Part shown: piece after piece, positions 1 to 6,670 of the stretch
Numbering within the stretch: the stretch's first letter is position 1
How the letters are laid out: the number at the start of each line of letters is the position of its first letter
Assembly: GCA_002686195.1 (NCBI GenBank)
Contig: NZAS01000121.1
Span: forward strand, 1-7,879
DNA: 7,879 nt
DNA from: Candidatus Pacearchaeota archaeon
Lineage (GTDB): Archaea; Nanoarchaeota; Nanoarchaeia; Pacearchaeales; GW2011-AR1
Reading direction: 5' to 3'
Notes under the pieces: generated by a model
Database searches by the model: none
What the model was told of the DNA's origin: nothing
What the model saw: only the letters and a program-made list of their open reading frames with translations
Made by a program: the position numbers and the translations under genes

Positions 1-3000
1 CGAAGGAAACGTCTATATCCTTGGTTGTTGTAGGCTTATTCTTAACCACAGCTGCAGTTTGTGCAGCCTGGTCTGCAATTCTGCGTGCTTCCTTTGCTCG
101 CCCATCGGCAGCTCTTGCCTCTGCTTTCGCCGCAGCAATTTCTGCATTCATAGCAGCAAGCATTGCCTGTTCAGTAGTAAAGTTACCAGCAGCTTTACGA
201 ACATCATTTGAAGTAACAGTATTAAAAGAAGTATTCCCTGATACACCTGATCTTGTAATAGTTGCATTTCTTGTTGCAATAATAGTTTCTTGTTGTGTTT
301 CAAGCATTCCAGATGCTGAATAAAGTGCTTCCCCCAGCGTTCCCGGCCGTTGCTCTGTAGAAACTATTCCATCATGTTCACTAGAAGTAAGTTTAAAAAC
401 GACATCTCCACAAGCAAAAGTAGGATTACCAGCAACTTTCGGGTCAGGAATTACAAATGTTCCCTCAATTTTACCAACCGCATTTGTAACTAAAGGATCG
501 CCTGCAACAAGATTTGCATCACTTGTGGTATAAGATGCGCTTGCAGGCGTACAATAATTACTTACATCTTGTTTATTAAAATATGCCCACAATCTTGTTA
601 CTGGTTTAAATTGTACACCAGTAAAAGTAATTGTTTTTGACCGCATTACCGGAACAACATTTTGTGAGACAACTCTTAGTCCTTGAGAAACTCTATCAAT
701 TCTAAGGTCAACTTGCGTATCAACACCAGTTCTGGTTTGGTCTGTTCTAACCGTTTCTGTGGTTCTTGTTACATCAAACCTATTAGGCCTAAATTGTGTT
801 CCACCTTCAGTCCAGTTATCTACTTTTGTTTCTACAACACCGGACCATTGTGTTTGCCAGGAATTCCAAACAGTCCCAAGATTATTTGCTTCCTGAGCCA
901 TCACCGCATCATAATCCCCCTCTTCATTAACAATAAGATCCGGCAAAACTTCAGTTTCAAACCATGTATCAGAACTCGGACTTAATTCAATATCACCGCG
1001 CCAAGAAGAAACAAGACGGGAGCTAATTCTTTCTGTTCGTGTCGCATAAGGTTGTGTAGTCATTACAGCTTCATTATAGGGAAGTGTAATTAAATCACCA
1101 GTCTTTTGGTATCCTGCTCCAGCCCTTGCTGTATCTGTATTATTAGCAACACTCTCTATTAAATCTACTGCTCTAGATTTATGTTTAGGACGTAATTGTC
1201 CTAGACCGAAATCCATTGAGTTATTATAATCTCTGTGAGCAACATCACCAATACGATGTCCTTTAAAGTTATCCACTACAAAACCGGACTTGAATCTATT
1301 CAATCCATTTGCGTCTGTTACTTCAAAACTTTCAGCCTCTCTTTCTAACAAACTCAATGCAGTATAATATTCAACATGGTCCAAACGCTTGGCAATCTTA
1401 CCAATATCTTTCATAGTATATCTTTGATGTTTTTGTTTTCTTATCGTAACATTCTTTGGATCAAAAGTATATGCTGGAACAAACAGCGTTGCAACCAACA
1501 TACAATCATCTGGAGTTTTCGGCAATAATGGATTTTCAGCACTTTCTCCTTCAATAAGCAAAAAAGTGCCTTTTGGATTCAAAATTATTGCGGCAAATTT
1601 TGGTAAGTAATATTCAAAATCTGATTGAACAAAAGAACCCGGCTTTGGAGTATCTACAGTTGTCCCCCCTGTTCCACCAAATGACCTACTATAAAAATTG
1701 AAAGAGTGGGCGGTTATTTCATCAACAGTAGTTAGTGTTGTAGATGTTCCTGTAATATCATCAACCGCTGGTCTAAAATCATAAGTGTCATATAAAGGAA
1801 ACTTACCACTTGGTTCTGGTTCATCAACATCAATTTTAGATGCAGAATACACAGGAATATCATCATATTCCATTTGTTTAGCAATATCAGTATAAGAATC
1901 AACAGTAAACATATCTCCAGCACCATGCTCAAGATAATCATATACAACAAGAAGTTTCCCGATAGGAGCTGCCCGATTACGTTTCCTTATAATCCTTGCG
2001 ATATCATAAAAATTATCTCGTTGCCCTGTGTCAAGTAGATATTTACCAGTAATTACAATATCACCTACTGTTGTTGCTGTAATTGTAGCAGTCGCGGTAG
2101 AACTTTCTCCTGTAATTACATCACCAATATCAAAAGTAGAAGCATTAGTAGAAACATAACTGAAAGGACTTGATGTGCTTATAATTCTGCCAGTTGCTCC
2201 ACTGGTAGCACCAGTAATTTTTTCGCCTCTGGTAAATGTTCCTGTAATTGATCCTGTCGTTATAGTGGGAGCAACTGCATCTGTACTTGTATCTTGTGAA
2301 TCAAAAACTGCGGCCAATTTAAATGCATCAACTCGGCCCAAGGAAATATCTCTGTCCCCCGGCCGCGTTCCATATGCATCAGTTGTACCAGTTGCAACTT
2401 TCACCTGTTTCATAAGTCTTGTAGTCTTTGTTTTCTGTTTTACAGATGTTCTAAGAATGGTTGCAATAAGTTTTACTTTAGCCGCAGAACCCAAAATGGT
2501 AGTATCAGTAATTGTAATAGAGCCAGTTCCCGTTCCACCGATAGTATCGGAAATACTTACAAGTTGTCCAGCAGTTCCGCTCCCACCGCCGGGAGTAAGA
2601 ATAGACATAACATAATCTTTTTCTGCATGAGATGCAAAAGTTTCATTCGTTCCTGTGGTAAATGTAACAACACCAGAAGCGGTTGTGGTTCCAATGAATT
2701 GTCTGCGTACAGTATATTGTGTGTCAGATGCACCAGAATTCGAATCTGTTAAAAGTGTCTTAATAGTTTGTTTTGAAAGTTTTTCTAATGCACTATTCTT
2801 TTCAGGACTAACCAATTTTGGTATTAAATTGGTTTCCATAATAATTCCACCAGAAGGATCATCATCACCATCATCTTGAGTGAAACTATTATTCGCATTA
2901 GCACTATCAGCATCAGTACCATCTAATGTTAGATTGTTAATAACACCCTTTCTTCTTTGTGGTACTTCTAATACTAAATCGGCAGTAAAGCTTTGTGCAG

Positions 3001-4810
3001 CAGTTGCATCAACCATAACCATAGACCGACATTGTTCAAATGTGCGAGTATCATCTGCGGGCGTGCCGCCATCAGAAGTCAAGGTAAGGTCAGTGTTGCT
3101 TGAATTTTCTACAATCTGGTCTGACTCTGAAGAATCTGAAGCTTTAATTTTTTCTCCAGAAGAAAACTTACCGGATTGTTTAATACAAATCAATCTAGTA
3201 CCAGTTGTTGTTGCAATATTATTAACAACCCAAGCTGTAGCACCAGAAGTAACGCCAGTTATTTTTGTTCCCCCTGTTGCCCAATTTGCAATAAGAGTAG
3301 GACTTGGTGTTCCATCAAGAGTCAGAAAAGTGAACATCTTAACATCAAAAAGATATAATTTATATTTGGCCTCATCAGTTCCAATTGTACCAGTATCCCA
3401 TTCCATAGCTCGGGCCCGGGCTTGGCCAATTGGTTGAAGAGATACCCCACTGGATGCAGGAACACTACCATCAGTAGATATAAAATGGTCATATAAACTT
3501 ATCGTCTTATATGCAGTTGTTTCACCAGAAATAGCAGAAATGTCAGGTGTACCATACACATTATTAATAAGTGTATAATTTCCTAAATCAAATGTTGTAA
3601 TACCAGCATTTACCGTTTCAAAATCTCTTGCCTTTTTAAGGTCTTTAAATGTCGGGCCAACCTTTTCAACTTCATATCCTCTAACATATGCTTTGCCGGT
3701 AGAAATCTGAGCAGTCAAATAAGTATTATCAGCTATTTTCCCGCCATCTGTAAACTCTCCTGCCGTATATGTACCAACTCTTTCATTTAAATTTACACAT
3801 TCTCTCATTACAATGCTAAAAGGACGAACAGTGTAATCACCAGATTCATCAAAAGTTCTTCGAGCTATAGTTTCTTCTAAAATATTATATTCAGTATTAC
3901 GTACTTTTGATTGAATGGCGCCAGCATTTGATGTTAATAATTCAATAAAACTTCCATCAGAAATTGAATCAATATCTAATTTTTTGAGAGCCAAAGAAAT
4001 TTTTAGACGATGAGCACCTTTTGCAGTATAGTTTGATGATCCAGTAGCGTTGTCTAAAAGAGAAGACACATCTTCTGGTTTAACCAAAGTTTCTGTTATT
4101 TCAAAACCAACTCGCCAACTACCTGATGGGTCATATTTGTCTAAAACCAAAGTTTCTTCTAAACACTCTACAAAAAATCCACGAACAAAATATATACCAG
4201 ATTGAACATTTACAGCAACACCAGTAGCAGCTGCTGGTCCGGTTGAACTTCGCAGATTTGCTTTCGTAGAACCTATAGCTGCACTGAAGGCCGAAGTATA
4301 TGTTGTTGCTGATGCAGCATCAGAAGAATATGCAGTTGTGTGCGTAACTCCAGCATTCGCAGAAATATTTTCACCATCTCTAAACGCTTTTTCATAATTA
4401 TCCGTACCAGTGTTTTTATAATTTAAATATAATGTAGGTTGATCATCTGTAGTTGCAGCATCATAACCAATAACAGTAGCAGTAACACCAGAACTAGCAC
4501 CCGTAATCGTAACAGGTGTTGTAGCACTATAATATTGTGACGGATCAACAGTTTCTCCAGCAAATGTAGATGCTAATTTAAGGGAAAAATAATTGGATAT
4601 AAGAGATACTTGGCCGGGAATGACCATCGCACCTTCTTTAAATATATGTTTCCCGTGTACATCAATTTGTTGTTGCAAAGAAGTTTGTAGTTGTGTTAGC
4701 TCTCTTGCCTGAATTGCAAATCCCGGGCGAAAGAGAGTCCTAACATAATTGCTGCTAGAATCATAGTCATCATAATATGGAGCTACATTTAAGTCTGTTT
4801 TTTGTACCAT
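1..4810 (-). CDS. Giant DUF4815-type virion structural protein, likely baseplate/tail (3' end outside window)
   Basis: The reading frame starts at the ATG at 4810 and stays open for 1603 codons to the left edge without a stop, so the C terminus is missing. I translated it end to end and found no frameshift. Residues 11-70 carry the DUF4815 opening seen in marine T4-like phage structural proteins: PYYDDYD, then FRPGFAIQARELTQLQT, then HIFKEGAMVIPG. That match supports this start. Further on are beta-type modules with a [F/I]..GE.I.G.TSGA pattern (about residues 98-117, 515-570 and 851-912) and an Asp-rich loop (646-651). A strongly family-like segment lies at about 1130-1200 (RLDHVEYYTALSLLE, NGLNRFKSGFVVDNFKGHR). 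An Ala/Glu/Arg-rich helix likely to form a coiled coil lies at 1546-1588. There is no signal peptide or membrane segment. The gene is six bases downstream of gp8 and probably co-transcribed with it, where T4 has genes 9 and 10, so a role in the baseplate or in fibre attachment is inferred. The exact function of this family is not established to my knowledge. Confidence 0.88.
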   Translation of the reverse strand, partial: MVQKTDLNVAPYYDDYDSSSNYVRTLFRPGFAIQARELTQLQTSLQQQIDVHGKHIFKEGAMVIPGQVSLISNYFSLKLASTFAGETVDPSQYYSATTPVTITGASSGVTATVIGYDAATTDDQPTLYLNYKNTGTDNYEKAFRDGENISANAGVTHTTAYSSDAASATTYTSAFSAAIGSTKANLRSSTGPAAATGVAVNVQSGIYFVRGFFVECLEETLVLDKYDPSGSWRVGFEITETLVKPEDVSSLLDNATGSSNYTAKGAHRLKISLALKKLDIDSISDGSFIELLTSNAGAIQSKVRNTEYNILEETIARRTFDESGDYTVRPFSIVMRECVNLNERVGTYTAGEFTDGGKIADNTYLTAQISTGKAYVRGYEVEKVGPTFKDLKKARDFETVNAGITTFDLGNYTLINNVYGTPDISAISGETTAYKTISLYDHFISTDGSVPASSGVSLQPIGQARARAMEWDTGTIGTDEAKYKLYLFDVKMFTFLTLDGTPSPTLIANWATGGTKITGVTSGATAWVVNNIATTTGTRLICIKQSGKFSSGEKIKASDSSESDQIVENSSNTDLTLTSDGGTPADDTRTFEQCRSMVMVDATAAQSFTADLVLEVPQRRKGVINNLTLDGTDADSANANNSFTQDDGDDDPSGGIIMETNLIPKLVSPEKNSALEKLSKQTIKTLLTDSNSGASDTQYTVRRQFIGTTTASGVVTFTTGTNETFASHAEKDYVMSILTPGGGSGTAGQLVSISDTIGGTGTGSITITDTTILGSAAKVKLIATILRTSVKQKTKTTRLMKQVKVATGTTDAYGTRPGDRDISLGRVDAFKLAAVFDSQDTSTDAVAPTITTGSITGTFTRGEKITGATSGATGRIISTSSPFSYVSTNASTFDIGDVITGESSTATATITATTVGDIVITGKYLLDTGQRDNFYDIARIIRKRNRAAPIGKLLVVYDYLEHGAGDMFTVDSYTDIAKQMEYDDIPVYSASKIDVDEPEPSGKFPLYDTYDFRPAVDDITGTSTTLTTVDEITAHSFNFYSRSFGGTGGTTVDTPKPGSFVQSDFEYYLPKFAAIILNPKGTFLLIEGESAENPLLPKTPDDCMLVATLFVPAYTFDPKNVTIRKQKHQRYTMKDIGKIAKRLDHVEYYTALSLLEREAESFEVTDANGLNRFKSGFVVDNFKGHRIGDVAHRDYNNSMDFGLGQLRPKHKSRAVDLIESVANNTDTARAGAGYQKTGDLITLPYNEAVMTTQPYATRTERISSRLVSSWRGDIELSPSSDTWFETEVLPDLIVNEEGDYDAVMAQEANNLGTVWNSWQTQWSGVVETKVDNWTEGGTQFRPNRFDVTRTTETVRTDQTRTGVDTQVDLRIDRVSQGLRVVSQNVVPVMRSKTITFTGVQFKPVTRLWAYFNKQDVSNYCTPASASYTTSDANLVAGDPLVTNAVGKIEGTFVIPDPKVAGNPTFACGDVVFKLTSSEHDGIVSTEQRPGTLGEALYSASGMLETQQETIIATRNATITRSGVSGNTSFNTVTSNDVRKAAGNFTTEQAMLAAMNAEIAAAKAEARAADGRAKEARRIADQAAQTAAVVKNKPTTTKDIDVSF
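2075..2260 (-). repeat. Tandem beta-type 'GE.ITG.TSGA' modules in the giant structural protein
   Basis: Residues 851-912 hold two consecutive related units: TGTFTRGEKITGATSGATG followed by FDIGDVITGESSTATATI. Similar single units occur in the same protein at 98-117, 515-530 and 546-568, and once in gp8 at 371-393. The similarity is at protein level; the DNA copies are diverged. Confidence 0.6.
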
Positions 4811-4816
4811 TTTTTT

Positions 4817-6319
4817 TTAGAATTCCACTATAATTTTAATATCTTCTGTCTGGTCTGAAGCTCTACTAATTGGTTTCCTATTTTCTTGATAAATAATATT
4901 ACCACTATCTGGTTGAAGTTCTGGAGTAGCATATCCATTAGTAAATGTAATACTGTTCCCTCCAGCAAGAGTCACCGCAGAATCAGCAGATGAATCCGGC
5001 GTTCCAACTGCTGAAGAAGATGCTCCTGTAACCACATATGCACCAGAGAAAGCAACAAATGCCCCTGTTGTAGAATTTGTTCCATAATCTGCAAATCTTT
5101 CCTGTTGATAATAAAGAATAGAAAGAGCACTGTCCCATTCAACTACCTTACCAATAGCAGCTGTGGTGGCCTGTGAAATTTTTTCATCAGGAGTAAAGGT
5201 TCCTGTAACAGAAGTCAACTTCAAAGCATACACCTGCCGATATGTTTCATCTGAACCAACAGTAGTTGTTCCGTAAGTTGTCGGGTCAGTTACAACAGAA
5301 ATTGTTCTAAAATCATTTCCCGCCAAAATATCATCATTTTCTGCGCCTGTCAAGGTTGCTCTCATAATTACATAATGTCCACCCAGTTCATCTACCGCAT
5401 CATAACCATGTCCATTTTTGGGTCCAATTACAACTGCTACTTCCCCACCAGAACCACTTCCCAACGAATCGCTCGCCGTCAAAGCAACATCAGAAAAAAT
5501 ATAACTATCACCAAGATTTACCGTACCGTAAGTGTATCCAGAGCCGGCAGCATAAACAATTGTGTCTGTTCCCGACACAAGACCAAATGAAGTAATAGTA
5601 CCACCAGCACCAACAACTATACTTACAATTGCTCCAGAAGATGTTCCTTGACTTGATCCATCTCCATATACTGCGGCGTAGTAAGTCCCAGCGTCATAAC
5701 CAGAACCAGCAGTTACAATAAGACTTTCAATCGCACCATCTGTGGCCGCCGCCGAAACTGTGGTGTCTGTTGCAACCGGCATAAAATCTGTAGTAAGGAA
5801 TTTTGTATTATTAGAAGCACTAATGGTGTACATATATTTAAGTGTATACCCACCAAGTTCAAATGGACTAGTAGAAGTAGATGTTGGTTCTGCACCAGAA
5901 TATGCCGAACCCCCGTTATTATCTAGAACCTTATAAACTCTATTATCAGATGTTCTAAAAAAGAAAGTTGATTGATATAAAGTTGATGCACCAGAAGTTG
6001 TTAGATTTGATGAACTAATATTATGTTCATACATATCATATGTTGTGGAATTGGCCCAATCTCTGCGAGGAATACAATAGTTCACATCAGTAGAAGAAAT
6101 ATTTTTTAGACCAATTGCATGGTCCCAAGCATAATATTCAGTAGTAACATCGTCAGCAGGCGTTGCAGGAGATACATCCGTTCCGCCTGATGTGCCCGCA
6201 GTAAAGGGCGTAGATTTACCAATCATAAGATAATAACTGGTGGCAGCAGTTTCACTAAAAGATTCGTAAAACTGAGTTGCCTGATGGCGTCTAAACTTTT
6301 CTGTTATAATTGCTGACAT
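4817..6319 (-). CDS. 8: Baseplate wedge subunit gp8 (T4-like), enlarged
   Basis: In T4, gp8 is a dimeric component of the baseplate wedge, bound to gp7, gp10 and gp6. The match rests on aligned landmarks recalled from T4 gp8. The N-terminal KFRRHQATQFYESF corresponds to KFRTEKMLNFYNS, and YLMIGKSTPF (30-39) to FITFGRSEPW. CIPRRDW (82-88) corresponds to VIPRRDW, and FRTISVVTDP (337-346) to FRQISIITNP. The C-terminal IIYQENRKPI and DQTEDIKI (475-496) correspond to MIYMENRPPI and DQTEEINI. At 500 residues it is about 165 longer than T4 gp8 (334). The extra length lies mainly in a Gly-rich stretch with two GSGY repeats (about 195-275) and in a TFTPDEKI-type module (about 371-393). The ATG at 6319 is supported by the family-like N terminus and by an AGGA ten bases upstream. 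A late promoter precedes the gene. It ends TAA and shares its reading frame with the downstream giant gene. Confidence 0.93.
   Translation of the reverse strand: MSAIITEKFRRHQATQFYESFSETAATSYYLMIGKSTPFTAGTSGGTDVSPATPADDVTTEYYAWDHAIGLKNISSTDVNYCIPRRDWANSTTYDMYEHNISSSNLTTSGASTLYQSTFFFRTSDNRVYKVLDNNGGSAYSGAEPTSTSTSPFELGGYTLKYMYTISASNNTKFLTTDFMPVATDTTVSAAATDGAIESLIVTAGSGYDAGTYYAAVYGDGSSQGTSSGAIVSIVVGAGGTITSFGLVSGTDTIVYAAGSGYTYGTVNLGDSYIFSDVALTASDSLGSGSGGEVAVVIGPKNGHGYDAVDELGGHYVIMRATLTGAENDDILAGNDFRTISVVTDPTTYGTTTVGSDETYRQVYALKLTSVTGTFTPDEKISQATTAAIGKVVEWDSALSILYYQQERFADYGTNSTTGAFVAFSGAYVVTGASSSAVGTPDSSADSAVTLAGGNSITFTNGYATPELQPDSGNIIYQENRKPISRASDQTEDIKIIVEF
5495..5737 (-). repeat. Gly-rich GSGY repeat insertion in gp8
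   Basis: Residues 195-275 of gp8 contain two diverged repeats: LIVTAGSGYDAGTY, then VYAAGSGYTYGTV. The SGAIVSIVVGAGGTITSF segment lies between them. No counterpart exists in T4 gp8 as I recall it. Such GSGY..G.Y units recur in marine phage structural proteins and probably fold as surface beta structure. Confidence 0.6.
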
Positions 6320-6329
6320 TGTTTTGTCG

Positions 6330-6333
6330 TCCT
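6330..6333 (-). promoter_or_regulatory. Probable ribosome binding site of gp8
   Basis: On the minus strand AGGA lies 10 bases before the gp8 ATG at 6319. The spacing is slightly long, but it is the only purine-rich Shine-Dalgarno-like site in the roughly 22-nt leader predicted from the late promoter. Confidence 0.5.
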
Positions 6334-6346
6334 ATATTGTTTATTC

Positions 6347-6354
6347 TATTTATA
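6347..6354 (-). promoter_or_regulatory. T4-type late promoter box TATAAATA upstream of gp8
   Basis: The plus strand reads TATTTATA here, so the minus strand carries TATAAATA, an exact match to the T4 late-promoter consensus. In T4 this box is read by RNA polymerase carrying the late sigma-like factor gp55 and co-activator gp33 with the sliding clamp gp45, and there is no -35 element. The box normally spans about -13 to -6, which would put the start near 6341 and give a 22-nt leader before the gp8 ATG. It lies in the only non-coding gap in the window (6320-6375), facing the right way. No terminator hairpin is visible in the gap, so upstream transcripts may also read through. I found no second exact copy in the window. 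Confidence 0.78.
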
Positions 6355-6375
6355 TCCCTTTACTCTTATTCCTTA

Positions 6376-6669
6376 TTATTCCGGTTTTGGATAAGTTGCT
6401 TTTACTGCTTTTAATGTACTATAAAAATCTGAGTCTTTCAAAGGCAGATCTTCATCAATAGCATGCCAAAGCATGTCTAGCTGATCGCCCAATGCGCCGT
6501 ATGCTTTGCGCCGTAATTCTGCGTAGTCAGGGACTGGCTCGACGTAGGGGATAATCTCAGCCTCACCCGCCTCGATCTCTGCCAGCATCCTTGCGCGGTC
6601 AGTGTTGTTGGGATCAGACGGGATACTTCCGTTGAAGGTGCCCAGCGAAGTTTCTGTGTAAATTTTCAT
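6376..6669 (-). CDS. Small tail-fibre assembly/chaperone-like protein (97 aa)
   Basis: This is a soluble 97-residue acidic protein without signal peptide or membrane segment. Its C-terminal half, from about residue 48 (YAELRRKAYGALGDQLDMLW), ends with a FYSTLKAVKATYPKP segment. That Ax..DQLD.LWHA ... VK..YPKP pattern recurs in short proteins encoded next to phage tail-fibre genes and is usually annotated as a tail-fibre assembly or hypothetical protein. Its position one base after the fibre gene fits a helper that folds or trimerises the fibre; this role is inferred, and it could equally be a minor structural protein. A GGAG seven bases before the ATG supports the start. The gene ends with tandem TAA TAA. 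Its base composition is G+C-richer than gp8 and similar to the fibre gene upstream, suggesting that the two travel together. Confidence 0.72.
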   Translation of the reverse strand: MKIYTETSLGTFNGSIPSDPNNTDRARMLAEIEAGEAEIIPYVEPVPDYAELRRKAYGALGDQLDMLWHAIDEDLPLKDSDFYSTLKAVKATYPKPE

Positions 6670-6670
6670 T

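Noticed and set aside
21..323. Ala-rich 100-codon plus-strand frame resembling a membrane protein
   Set aside because: Its hydrophobic look is the reverse complement of the Ala/Glu-rich coiled-coil codons of the giant gene.
1732..1950. 72-codon minus-strand frame
   Set aside because: It is in a different frame inside the giant gene, and its Leu/Ile/Met-rich sequence has no support.
2175..2615. 146-codon open frame on the plus strand
   Set aside because: It is antisense to the repeat-module region of the giant gene. The Val/Pro-rich translation mirrors the Gly/Thr-rich coding strand, so it is a shadow.
3410..3426. G+C-rich island with GGGCCCGGGC in an AT-rich gene
   Set aside because: It simply encodes Ala-Arg-Ala-Arg-Ala, and no extended palindrome or regulatory context is present.
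2880..3437. 185-codon open frame on the plus strand
   Set aside because: It lies wholly opposite the giant structural gene, whose protein shows clear family motifs. The plus-strand translation is low-complexity with no recognisable domain and no Shine-Dalgarno site.
4811..4819. Programmed frameshift on the A-run between gp8 and the giant gene
   Set aside because: The TAA stop precedes most of the A-run and both genes are already in the same frame, so slippage on the run would not join them.
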